Positions 1 through 5,785 of a stretch of DNA of 9,084 nucleotides are shown here, piece after piece. This stretch comes from an uncultured Lachnospiraceae bacterium (GTDB taxonomy: Bacteria; Bacillota; Clostridia; Lachnospirales; Lachnospiraceae): the NCBI GenBank assembly GCA_946537585.1, contig CAMNFX010000044.1:1-9084 (forward strand). The letters run 5' to 3'. Each line of letters begins with the position of its first letter. Positions within the stretch are counted from its first letter, which is position 1. A model generated the notes under the pieces. The model was not told the DNA's origin. It ran no database searches and saw nothing but the letters and a program-made list of their open reading frames with translations. The position numbers and the translations under genes were made by a program.

Positions 1-28
1 AGAGGCCTTCGCTTTTGCGAGGGCCTCT
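1..28 (-). terminator. Hairpin downstream of the HU gene, probable terminator
   Basis: Bases 1-12 pair with 17-28 around a TTTT loop: a 12-bp stem (7 bp AGAGGCC/GGCCTCT, one T-G wobble, then TCGC/GCGA). It lies about 20 bases after the HU stop codon, where an intrinsic terminator for the leftward transcript is expected. The T tract that would confirm it lies beyond the left edge and cannot be seen. On the plus strand the stem is followed by only a short TT run, so it may also stop transcription arriving from the other side. Confidence 0.65.
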
Positions 29-47
29 TTGTGACAGGCAGTGATGA

Positions 48-323
48 TCAGGCGTTGATAGCGTCCTTCAGAGCCTTGGCAGCAGTGAACTTTGCTACCT
101 TGCAAGCCGGAGACTGCATCTTCTTGCCGGTTCTCGGGTTGCGGACTTCTCTTGCTGCTCTCTCAGCAGCCTTGAAGGAGCCAAGCTCAGGGATCTGAAC
201 CTTGCCGCCATCCTTCAGTTCGGACTGGATGGTGCCGGTAAGAGCCTTGATAACCTTCTCGATATCTTTTTTAGTTACGCCAGTTTCATTAGCGATTGCT
301 GTCACGAGTTCACCTTTGTTCAT
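48..323 (-). CDS. hup: HU family DNA-binding protein
   Basis: A 91-residue protein of normal HU length. HU dimers bend and compact DNA in the nucleoid without strong sequence specificity. The N-terminal half (about 1-45) fits the helical dimerisation part. GSF at 48-50 and the basic stretch to RNPRTGKK (61-68) form the DNA-binding beta arm, with the intercalating proline at P63. The C-terminal SPACKVAKF...AAKALKDAIN is the usual HU tail, although it has a cysteine (C74) where serine is common. The start is supported by AGGAGGGA (331-338) seven bases upstream. A consensus promoter lies at 377-405 and a hairpin follows the stop, so the gene is probably monocistronic and strongly expressed. HU genes commonly sit next to the S4/yabO gene in Firmicutes; here three minus-strand genes intervene. 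Confidence 0.97.
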   Translation of the reverse strand: MNKGELVTAIANETGVTKKDIEKVIKALTGTIQSELKDGGKVQIPELGSFKAAERAAREVRNPRTGKKMQSPACKVAKFTAAKALKDAINA

Positions 324-376
324 GGGTAATTCCCTCCTGAAAAATTTCTGTAATGCAAAAAACTTGCTCTTACTCT

Positions 377-405
377 TTTATAATGGTTTTATGCGCCCTT
401 GTCAA
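377..405 (-). promoter_or_regulatory. Sigma-A type promoter of the HU gene
   Basis: On the minus strand, TTGACA (400-405) is followed after 17 bases by TATAAA (377-382), an almost perfect vegetative promoter. Transcription would start near base 370, giving a leader of about 45 bases before the HU start codon. The strength of the match suits an abundant nucleoid protein. Confidence 0.85.
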
Positions 406-628
406 GCGCAGAGCCTTTATTATAGCCAAAAAATTGAAAATCAGCTTACCGCTCGGGGGTCGGCCGATATTTACGGCCCGGACTTATGCGTGCATAAAGC
501 GCGATGCGTGGATTTGCCCGTACCTGTGAACAGGAACCTCCCCCACATGAGCAAAAGGAGTATTTCATCATCATAAGCATCTATTTGCGAATGATGGCGC
601 CGGACCTGTGATCAGTAACGAAAGCGGG
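406..628. other. Non-coding gap with several inverted repeats; possible structured RNA or regulatory region
   Basis: No convincing gene is present between the HU promoter and the NrdG stop; the open frames here have no family resemblance and no sound start signal. The stretch is unusually rich in short inverted repeats. GGCCG (462-466) pairs with CGGCC (474-478). TTATGC (484-489) pairs with GCATAA (492-497). CCTGT (523-527) pairs with ACAGG (530-534). CATCAT (569-574) with GCA (577-579) pairs with TGC (586-588) and ATGATG (591-596). This could be the tail of the nrdG transcript, an unannotated small RNA, or protein-binding sites. I could not match it to 6S RNA, SRP RNA, tmRNA, tRNA, T-box or the riboswitch cores I know. 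Confidence 0.4.
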
Positions 629-1321
629 TCAGTCCACCCCGCGGAGACTTGTATCAGGCACATATTTTCTCATGATCTCAGCATACTGCTCCAGCTGCTC
701 TCTGGACGGGGCGTGAAGGCCGCCAAAGGGTACGGAATCCCGGTCGGTAAAACACTGGAGGAAAAAGCGCTTCGCGCCGAAGACCATCTGCCCGATCTCT
801 TCGAAATCGGAAGCTTTATGGAATTCGCTTACAACAGTCGTACGGAATTCATAATCGACGCTGCCCCCGATCAGCAGGGTGATGCTTTCCTGAAGAGGAC
901 GGAGGTCCAGAGACTGCCTTCCGGAGGTCTCCGCATATTTTTCAGGACTGTTTTTGATATCCATGGCAACATAGTCTACCAGTCCCCGTTCCAGCAGCGA
1001 GCGCAGCATGGCCGGGTGAAAGCCGTTGGTATCCAGCTTGACGGAAAAACCAAGAGCGCGTATGTTTTCAAGCAGCGTCGGGAGTTCAGCGTGAAGGCAG
1101 GGCTCACCGCCGGTGATCGCCACACCGTCCAGAAGCCCCTGCCGCTTTTTTAAGAATGCCATCAGCGCTGCATCATCCATTACCGGGGATGCGCTTCCGT
1201 CAGCCAGCTCATAATTATGGCAGAAAGGGCAGCGAAGATCGCAGCCGCCGAGAAAAACGGTGCATGCTACATGTCCCGGATAATCCAGGAGCGTCATTTT
1301 CTGTAATCCGTGAATCTGCAT
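629..1321 (-). CDS. nrdG: Anaerobic ribonucleoside-triphosphate reductase activating protein (radical SAM, NrdG2 type)
   Basis: A 230-residue radical SAM enzyme of the branch usually annotated as the activase of class III ribonucleotide reductase. Such proteins reduce S-adenosylmethionine with a 4Fe-4S cluster and install the glycyl radical on NrdD, allowing dNTP synthesis without oxygen. The cluster motif is C27-x3-C31-x2-C34 (CDLRCPFCHN). GGEP at 71-74 contributes to SAM binding, and the strand motifs KLDTNG (95-100) and AMDIKN (119-124) fit the partial barrel. The opening HGLQKMTLLDYPG is typical of this subfamily. AGAGG (1327-1331) lies five bases before the start. No nrdD is in the window, so the partner must be elsewhere, and another glycyl radical enzyme cannot be excluded. 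The gene begins only about 12 bases after the divIC terminator, so its own promoter is not obvious. Confidence 0.88.
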   Translation of the reverse strand: MQIHGLQKMTLLDYPGHVACTVFLGGCDLRCPFCHNYELADGSASPVMDDAALMAFLKKRQGLLDGVAITGGEPCLHAELPTLLENIRALGFSVKLDTNGFHPAMLRSLLERGLVDYVAMDIKNSPEKYAETSGRQSLDLRPLQESITLLIGGSVDYEFRTTVVSEFHKASDFEEIGQMVFGAKRFFLQCFTDRDSVPFGGLHAPSREQLEQYAEIMRKYVPDTSLRGVD

Positions 1322-1333
1322 GATATCCTCTGT

Positions 1334-1369
1334 AAAAAAGACCCGATCGTTGACAACGCTTCGGGTCTT
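1334..1369 (-). terminator. Intrinsic terminator after divIC, directly before nrdG
   Basis: AAGACCCGA (1338-1346) pairs with TCGGGTCTT (1361-1369), a perfect 9-bp stem. An inner CGTT/AACG pair (1348-1351, 1355-1358) sits in the loop. Read leftward, the stem runs straight into six T residues (complement of 1334-1339). It begins two bases after the divIC stop codon and ends three bases before the nrdG ribosome-binding site, so it lies between two genes on the same strand. It may act as a partial terminator that sets the ratio of divIC to nrdG transcript. Confidence 0.88.
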
Positions 1370-1370
1370 A

Positions 1371-1685
1371 TCAGTCTTCCTTTTCTTTCAGAAGCACCTC
1401 ATCCGGGTTCAGCAGTCCCAGCTTGTCGCGGGCGACTTCTTCAATGTACTGCTTTGTGGTAACATATTTTTTCCGTTCGTTCAGGAGCTCTGTCCGCTGC
1501 TCTTCGTCGGAAATCTGGCGCTCCAGCGTCAGCTCACGCTGAATATAAGCCTCCTGCTGTTTGCGCATGTCCCGGGCATCCGCCAGGATCGTCCCTGCAA
1601 CGAAAAGGATCATAACGGTGAGGCCGATCATCGCCAGCCCGCCGTTCATACTGTTTTTTTTGCGCTTGTTGCGTCTTCTTGCCAT
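1371..1685 (-). CDS. divIC: DivIC/FtsB-like septum formation initiator protein
   Basis: A 104-residue bitopic membrane protein of the FtsB/DivIC family, part of the division complex with FtsL and DivIB that activates septal wall synthesis. It has a very basic cytoplasmic start (RRRNKRKK, 3-10), one hydrophobic segment at about 16-35, a charged heptad-rich coiled-coil stretch at about 38-74, and the family signature YIEEVARDKLGLLNPDEV (80-97). Length and architecture are normal. The Shine-Dalgarno site is modest (AGGG at 1694-1697, eight bases from ATG). The gene has its own promoter (1806-1833), a leader of about 110 bases with two hairpins, and a terminator just after its stop. In Bacillus and many Clostridia it is codirectional with the S4 gene and follows yabQ; here it is on the opposite strand and yabP/yabQ are missing. 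Confidence 0.9.
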   Translation of the reverse strand: MARRRNKRKKNSMNGGLAMIGLTVMILFVAGTILADARDMRKQQEAYIQRELTLERQISDEEQRTELLNERKKYVTTKQYIEEVARDKLGLLNPDEVLLKEKED

Positions 1686-1705
1686 AAGCAGATCCCTGTC
1701 TTCAT

Positions 1706-1781
1706 CTGTAACTAAATGTAATTCAAGTTACAGCCGCAGCATCTGTTCAGCGCCCTGCAGTAAAATGGCAGGAAGGAACAG
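1706..1781 (-). promoter_or_regulatory. Structured 5' leader of divIC (two stem-loops)
   Basis: Within the predicted untranslated leader, CTGTAACT (1706-1713) and AGTTACAG (1726-1733) form a perfect 8-bp stem with a 12-base AT-rich loop. Further upstream in the transcript there is a nested hairpin. Its outer arms are CTGTTC (1743-1748) and GAACAG (1776-1781); its inner arms are CCTGC (1754-1758) and GCAGG (1768-1772). The repeats could be an RNA control element or operators; nothing in the sequence decides between these. The first hairpin ends about 20 bases before the start codon and does not cover the weak Shine-Dalgarno site. Confidence 0.45.
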
Positions 1782-1805
1782 CTACTGCAATAGTATACAT
1801 AATCC

Positions 1806-1833
1806 ATTATACTCCAAGATTTGAAAATAACAA
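1806..1833 (-). promoter_or_regulatory. Probable promoter of divIC
   Basis: On the minus strand TTGTTA (1828-1833) is followed after 16 bases by TATAAT (1806-1811). Transcription would start near 1799, about 114 bases before the divIC start codon. The -10 box is perfect; the -35 box matches four of six positions and the spacer is one base short. Confidence 0.65.
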
Positions 1834-1873
1834 TCCCTCTAAGTATTACGATTGTCTTACAGAGTGCCTGAAA

Positions 1874-2743
1874 TCAGCTGTTTTTCCGATAGATCTCAGC
1901 CGAGATCTGTCCGAGCTTCTCTGCTGTTACAAAATATCCGTAGTAGGAAAAGGTCGGGGCACATTTTTCACAGACGAATGCGTAGTATCCGTCATGCGGT
2001 ATGCCGGGCGTCTCAAGCAGTTCCTCCGCCTTGTCGAGGAGTTCGAAGATCCTGGGCTCAGCCTCGGTGAGCCCGTATTCATCTTCCGCGGCGTTGGCCA
2101 TGTTGAGACAGGTGATGGCCTGTTCGAGAACACCGTTGGGAAGTTGTCCCATCTCTTTCATGGCTTTCTGCCACAGATCGTCAGCGGCCCTGTAATTTCC
2201 AAGAGCCGCCTCGGTGAGGGCCATGTTGTTGTAAAGTCCGCCTAAAAGCTCCGGCCTTGTGCCGGAGGCGTTTTCATATACCGCCTTTGCCTTTTCAAAG
2301 AGAGACAGGGCTGCCTTTGGCATGCCGAAGGCCTGATGCGCCGTGGCGGCGTTCACATAGCTTGTTCCGGCACTGATGGTGTCCTCCATATCCAGCTCTT
2401 TCAGAAGCTGCAGCGCCAGGGAGGCGTTTTCAAGGGACTTGTCCTTTTCCCCGGTCTTGCGGTAATGCCCGGTCAGCTCATTTCTGAGCATCAGCTCACC
2501 TCTTTTATCTTTGCCGAGTTTTGCTTCCTCCAGCCAGTAGAGGAGATGGCGTTCCGCTCCGCTATAGTCGCGGCGGCTCATGTATTCGTCCATTTTTTCG
2601 ATGATCCGCTGCTGCGGGATGCTCCTGATCTTCGGAGCCGCGCCATAGGGCTCACCGCAGAGAACACAGTTCGGTTCGACATAGTCCTCTTTACGAAGGT
2701 CCGTACCGCTGTCGGAAAAAGTGCTGCCTGTATTCGGATCCAT
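1874..2743 (-). CDS. Tetratricopeptide-repeat protein with terminal CxxC pairs, function unknown
   Basis: A 289-residue soluble protein with no signal peptide or membrane segment. After an acidic start it has C26-x2-C29 (NCVLCGEPYG). Five TPR-like helical pairs follow at roughly 47-77, 86-117, 128-158, 168-199 and 207-246, with typical features such as GNYRAADDLWQKA. A second pair, C258-x2-C261 (VCEKC), sits near the C-terminus. The two pairs could join into one zinc site; this is inference. TPR arrays hold protein or peptide partners. The start at 2743 is chosen because AGGAGG (2752-2757) lies eight bases upstream and the promoter at 2802-2830 lies within the longer open frame that reaches 2881. 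It is divergent from rqcP and the DUF4037 gene, which may be its functional partner. I do not recognise a named family beyond TPR. Confidence 0.85.
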   Translation of the reverse strand: MDPNTGSTFSDSGTDLRKEDYVEPNCVLCGEPYGAAPKIRSIPQQRIIEKMDEYMSRRDYSGAERHLLYWLEEAKLGKDKRGELMLRNELTGHYRKTGEKDKSLENASLALQLLKELDMEDTISAGTSYVNAATAHQAFGMPKAALSLFEKAKAVYENASGTRPELLGGLYNNMALTEAALGNYRAADDLWQKAMKEMGQLPNGVLEQAITCLNMANAAEDEYGLTEAEPRIFELLDKAEELLETPGIPHDGYYAFVCEKCAPTFSYYGYFVTAEKLGQISAEIYRKNS

Positions 2744-2751
2744 GATGAAGC

Positions 2752-2757
2752 CCTCCT
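2752..2757 (-). promoter_or_regulatory. Ribosome-binding site that fixes the TPR gene start
   Basis: AGGAGG on the minus strand, eight bases before the ATG at 2741-2743. The frame is open upstream to an ATG at 2881, but that codon precedes the predicted transcription start near 2795. The downstream ATG is therefore preferred. Confidence 0.8.
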
Positions 2758-2801
2758 GCATTTTCATATGACTCAGCTCAGGGGTCAGAAGTATTTGGGA
2801 A

Positions 2802-2830
2802 AGTATAACATCTTTTAAAGCGGGAGGCAA
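2802..2830 (-). promoter_or_regulatory. Promoter of the TPR gene
   Basis: On the minus strand TTGCCT (2825-2830) is followed by a 17-base spacer and TATACT (2802-2807). The predicted start near 2795 gives a leader of about 50 bases. The -35 box lies only five bases from a candidate plus-strand -10 box, so polymerase could not easily occupy both directions at once. Confidence 0.7.
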
Positions 2831-2841
2831 TCTGTTACAAT
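2813..2841 (+). promoter_or_regulatory. Candidate promoter of the rqcP-to-ftsH operon
   Basis: TACAAT (2836-2841) preceded by TG at 2833-2834 makes an extended -10 element. A poor -35 (TTTTAA, 2813-2818) lies 17 bases upstream. It would give a leader of about 85 bases before rqcP and overlaps the leftward TPR promoter. It is the best candidate I see in the interval, but the -35 match is weak. Confidence 0.4.
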
Positions 2842-2931
2842 CAGGATAACTGCCGGACAAAGGCTTTATGCTGCAGCTCAACAGCTGTGCTAAAACCAGA
2901 CGGCTGAAGGTTAAGCGAGGGAGAGAGAAGA

Positions 2932-3171
2932 ATGAGACTGGATAAATATCTGAAGGTTTCCCGTCTGATCAAGCGCCGCACGGTTGCCAGCGATGCCTGC
3001 GCGGCGGGACGTGTAGTGGTCAATGGCAAACCGCAGAAGGCTTCCTATGAGGTAAAGGTGGGAGACCGTATCGAGATCGGTTTCGGTGAGCGCTCGGTGG
3101 CGGTGGAGGTCACGGCGATCGAAGAAACGCAGAAGAAGGACGAGGCAAAGGAACTTTATAAATATGTGTGA
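2932..3171 (+). CDS. rqcP: RqcP/YabO-like S4-domain RNA-binding protein
   Basis: A 79-residue single S4 domain. It begins directly with [16 protein letters not shown] and contains the [21 protein letters not shown] core (25-45). The short length, the start at the S4 motif and the neighbours fit B. subtilis YabO, now called RqcP, a relative of Hsp15. RqcP works with RqcH on stalled large ribosomal subunits, stabilising the P-site tRNA so that alanine tails are added and the truncated peptide is marked for degradation. Conserved basic residues near the start, including R2 and R16, are present. An AGGGAG-type purine run lies before the ATG. The stop overlaps the next gene by eight bases. In other Firmicutes yabP and yabQ follow; here an unrelated gene does. 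Confidence 0.88.
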   Translation: MRLDKYLKVSRLIKRRTVASDACAAGRVVVNGKPQKASYEVKVGDRIEIGFGERSVAVEVTAIEETQKKDEAKELYKYV

Positions 3172-4129
3172 TATTGGAGAGAACAGGATAAAGGGCCTGG
3201 AGCTGTCAAAGGCATACTTTGAGACCTTTGGGCGTCCTGTGCTTGAGCGGGAATTTCCCGATCTCATCGGAATGCTTGCGGTGGGCCTTTTCGGAAGCGG
3301 ATCCGAATGCTTCGGCTTTGATGATGATATCTCCATGGATCATGATTTTGAACCCGGGTTCTGCATCTTTCTGCCCGGGGAGGAGCTGATCGACCGGAAG
3401 CAGGAGTTTGGGCTGGAGAGGGCTTATGCAAAGCTGCCCAAGGAATTCATGGGATGCCGGCGTCTGATGCTGCAGCCTGTCGGAGGCGCGCGGCACGGGG
3501 TATTCCGAACGGCAGAGTTTTTCCTTGATAAGACCGGCAGCGCCGACGGAGTACTGGATACGGAGGACTGGCTGCGGATCCCGGAGCATTCCCTGGCGGA
3601 GGCTGTCAACGGGGAGATCTTTTCAGATCCTTATGGCGAGGTCACAAGGATCCGCGAAAGGCTTTCATACTATCCGGAAGAGGTCCGGCAGAAAAAGCTT
3701 GCCGGAAATCTTCTGCTGATGGCCCAGTCGGGCCAGTATAACTATCTGAGATGTATCCGGCACAGGGAGACTGCCGCGGCTCAGCTTGCGGTGTTCGAGT
3801 TTGCCAAAAGCACGATGGAGGCGATCTTCCTTCTGAACCGCCGTTACCAGCCCTACTATAAGTGGAGCTTTCGTGCCTTACGGGAGCTTCCCCGTATGAG
3901 CCTGGAGGCAGAGCTCCTTGAGTATCTCATCACAAGCGGCAATGAGCCGGATCAGGCGGAAGAAAAATACAATGTGATCGAAGGCATTGCCGCCGATGTG
4001 ATCGACGAGCTGAAGGAGCAGGAGCTTTCAGATGCGGTCTGCGGTGATCTGGAAAAGCATGCCTATTCCGTAAATGACCGCATCAGGGACACGGGGCTTC
4101 GAAACATGCATATCCTGGCAGCCGTATAA
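3164..4129 (+). CDS. DUF4037 domain protein with nucleotidyltransferase-like N-terminus
   Basis: A 321-residue soluble protein starting [10 protein letters not shown]. The N-terminal part has G44-S45-G46-S47-E48 followed by D53-D54-D55 and D59-H60-D61. This resembles the glycine-serine turn and paired acidic metal ligands of the Pol beta nucleotidyltransferase fold. The helical C-terminal half carries [20 protein letters not shown] (224-243), which I associate with DUF4037 and with the helical domains that follow some drug or nucleotide transferases. Substrate and reaction are unknown. The ATG (3164-3166) overlaps the rqcP stop, with AAAGGA 11 bases upstream, so translation is probably coupled; the longer open frame from 3086 lies inside rqcP and is not needed. 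tilS follows after 18 bases. Placement inside a tRNA/ribosome gene set, beside a divergent TPR gene, suggests but does not prove an RNA- or nucleotide-related role. Confidence 0.82.
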   Translation: MCDIGENRIKGLELSKAYFETFGRPVLEREFPDLIGMLAVGLFGSGSECFGFDDDISMDHDFEPGFCIFLPGEELIDRKQEFGLERAYAKLPKEFMGCRRLMLQPVGGARHGVFRTAEFFLDKTGSADGVLDTEDWLRIPEHSLAEAVNGEIFSDPYGEVTRIRERLSYYPEEVRQKKLAGNLLLMAQSGQYNYLRCIRHRETAAAQLAVFEFAKSTMEAIFLLNRRYQPYYKWSFRALRELPRMSLEAELLEYLITSGNEPDQAEEKYNVIEGIAADVIDELKEQELSDAVCGDLEKHAYSVNDRIRDTGLRNMHILAAV

Positions 4130-4147
4130 CTGCCGGAAAGAGGACGG

Positions 4148-5224
4148 ATGAATAAGTTTGAAAAACATATTCTCGAATATATCCGGGCCTGCGGCATGCT
4201 GCGCCGCGGCGATACGGTCCTTGTCGCTTTCAGCGGGGGGCCGGATTCCGTATGCCTTCTGTCCGTGCTTTTCAGCCTGAAAAAGGTGCTCGGGATCGGG
4301 CTTTCCGCCCTGCATGTTCATCATGGACTGCGCGGAGCGGAAGCAGACAGGGATGAAGCCTTCTGCAGGGAGCTGGCCCAAAAAATGGGGGTTCCGTTTG
4401 AAAGCGTGCATGTCGATGTGCCCCGGCTGGTCCGGGAAAAGGGCCTGAGCGAAGAGGAGGCTGCGAGGATCCTTCGGTATGAGGCTCTTGAGAAGACGCT
4501 TGAAAGACGGACAGACAAGAAGGATCCGGAAGGAGAGACAGGGCGCGGATGGATCGCCGTTGCTCATCATGCGGATGATCAGGCGGAGACGATCCTTCTG
4601 AACCTGCTCCGCGGAAGCGGGTTAAAGGGGATGACCGGCATGCGTCCGGTGAGAGGCCATATCATCCGGCCGCTGCTTGAAAGCGGACGGCAGGAGATCC
4701 TGAAATACCTTTCGGAGAAACAGCTTGCCTTCTGCGTGGATCATACCAATCTGGAAAATGATCACACAAGAAATTACCTGAGAAACGAGATACTTCCAAG
4801 GCTTACGGAGGAGATCAACAAAAAATCGGCGGAGCACATTGCCGCAGCCGGGCAGATGATCTTTGAAGCGGATGCATTTCTCGAGGAGAGTGCGGCGAAG
4901 GTATTCGCTGAGACGGGAAGTCTGGATCGGGAAAACGGAAGGGTGGCTCTGAAAAGGCGGACTCTGAAAGAAAAGCCGCAAATATTACGAAGATATGTTA
5001 TAATCGAAGGGCTGAAGCAGCTGGGAGTACCGCTGAAGGACTGGGGGGAAATACACTATGCCGGTCTCGATGAGGCGCTGTTTCTTCCGGCCCGGACCCA
5101 TCTGGATCTACCGGGCGGCGTTTACAGCGAAAACACCAGGGAAACACTCTGCATTTATACAGCAGAAAACGCGGCCGGGAAGACCGGCAGCGGAATGATC
5201 ACATCTGGAGGGGATACGAAATGA
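4148..5224 (+). CDS. tilS: tRNA(Ile)-lysidine synthetase, short form
   Basis: TilS attaches lysine to C34 of the tRNA-Ile with anticodon CAU, changing both its amino acid identity and its decoding from AUG to AUA. The N-terminal PP-loop ATPase domain is complete: SGGPDS at 29-34, HVHHGLRG near 56-63, and the AHHADDQAETILLNLLRGSG segment near 138-157. A helical substrate-binding domain follows, ending with the LDLPGG...ETLCIY strand region (about 320-340). At 358 residues it is much shorter than the 430-480 typical of B. subtilis-like enzymes, and I see no C-terminal TilS_C domain after that region. The reading frame ends in an ATGA overlap with hpt, so there is no room for a lost tail unless it is out of frame. 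AAAGAGGA lies three bases before ATG, a slightly tight spacing. Confidence 0.93.
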   Translation: MNKFEKHILEYIRACGMLRRGDTVLVAFSGGPDSVCLLSVLFSLKKVLGIGLSALHVHHGLRGAEADRDEAFCRELAQKMGVPFESVHVDVPRLVREKGLSEEEAARILRYEALEKTLERRTDKKDPEGETGRGWIAVAHHADDQAETILLNLLRGSGLKGMTGMRPVRGHIIRPLLESGRQEILKYLSEKQLAFCVDHTNLENDHTRNYLRNEILPRLTEEINKKSAEHIAAAGQMIFEADAFLEESAAKVFAETGSLDRENGRVALKRRTLKEKPQILRRYVIIEGLKQLGVPLKDWGEIHYAGLDEALFLPARTHLDLPGGVYSENTRETLCIYTAENAAGKTGSGMITSGGDTK

Positions 5225-5751
5225 AGCACAACGTCAGTACGCTGATATCAGAAGAAAAGCTGATCAACAGGATCAAGGAGCTTGCGGCTCAGATCAGCAG
5301 TGACTATGCCGGGAAGGATCTTCACATGATCTGTATCCTGAAGGGCGGCGCCTATTTTATGACAGAGCTTTCCAAATATATCACAGTGCCTGTGACCATT
5401 GACTTCATGGCAGTTTCCAGCTATGGATCGAAGACCGTTTCGAGCGGCATCGTCAAGATCATCAAGGACCATGATGAGCCGATCGAAGGCAGAGATGTTC
5501 TCGTAGTGGAGGATATCGTCGATACCGGATTTACCCTGTCTTATCTCCTGGAGATGCTGAAGGACAGAAAGCCGGCATCCTTAAGACTCTGCGCAATGCT
5601 CAATAAGCCGGACCGCCGCATCCGAGAGGTGAAGATCGACTACTGCGGATTTGATATTCCGGACGAGTTTGTTGTCGGATACGGACTGGACTATGACCAG
5701 CATTACAGAAACCTGCCGTATATCGGCGTGATCAGACCTGACGAGGTCTGA
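5221..5751 (+). CDS. hpt: Hypoxanthine phosphoribosyltransferase
   Basis: A 176-residue cytoplasmic purine-salvage enzyme converting hypoxanthine or guanine plus PRPP to IMP or GMP. The PRPP-binding signature VLVVEDIVDTGFTL lies at 93-106, with the acidic pair E97-D98 and the catalytic-position D101. The pyrophosphate-binding KGGAYF is at 41-46, the mobile-loop SSYGS at 66-70, and the purine-pocket stretch PDEFVVGYGLDYDQ at 147-160. Length is normal for bacterial Hpt. GGAGGGG (5207-5213) sits seven bases before the ATG, and the ATG overlaps the tilS stop by four bases. The tilS-hpt-ftsH order is the conserved Firmicutes arrangement; in B. subtilis HprT is reported to interact with FtsH and TilS products. 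No oddity seen. Confidence 0.97.
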   Translation: MKHNVSTLISEEKLINRIKELAAQISSDYAGKDLHMICILKGGAYFMTELSKYITVPVTIDFMAVSSYGSKTVSSGIVKIIKDHDEPIEGRDVLVVEDIVDTGFTLSYLLEMLKDRKPASLRLCAMLNKPDRRIREVKIDYCGFDIPDEFVVGYGLDYDQHYRNLPYIGVIRPDEV

Positions 5752-5758
5752 CAAAAGG

Positions 5759-5785
5759 CCGGCAGCGTTTTAAGATACGCTCCGG
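5759..5785 (+). other. Stem-loop in the hpt-ftsH interval
   Basis: CCGG (5759-5762) and AGCGT (5764-5768) pair with ACGCT (5777-5781) and CCGG (5782-5785), leaving one bulged C and an 8-base loop: a 9-bp stem filling much of the 51-base gap. Only three T residues follow, so it is a poor terminator. It may be an attenuator, an mRNA processing site or a stability element that lets ftsH be expressed differently from hpt. Confidence 0.45.

Noticed and set aside
461..480. A CCGATATTT stretch reminiscent of the 5' bubble of E. coli 6S RNA
   Set aside because: The surrounding order of stems and the 3' partner sequence do not match what I know of 6S RNA, so the similarity may be chance.
553..575. 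A strong plus-strand Shine-Dalgarno match (AAAAGGAG) in the non-coding gap
   Set aside because: No ATG, GTG or TTG lies at a suitable distance; only ATC/ATA codons follow, so it does not start a gene.
202..576. A plus-strand open frame of 124 codons overlapping the 5' part of HU and its promoter
   Set aside because: Antisense to HU for a third of its length; no ribosome-binding site and no family resemblance.
608..1153. A plus-strand open frame of 181 codons opposite nrdG
   Set aside because: It lies antisense to an unmistakable radical SAM gene and shows no recognisable domain.
2744..2881. A 46-residue N-terminal extension of the TPR protein starting at 2881
   Set aside because: The extension spans the predicted promoter and has no ribosome-binding site, whereas the ATG at 2743 has AGGAGG at ideal spacing.
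3086..3163. A 26-residue N-terminal extension of the DUF4037 protein
   Set aside because: It lies wholly inside rqcP in another frame, is almost pure Arg/Lys/Ser, and the ATG at 3164 gives a normal coupled start.
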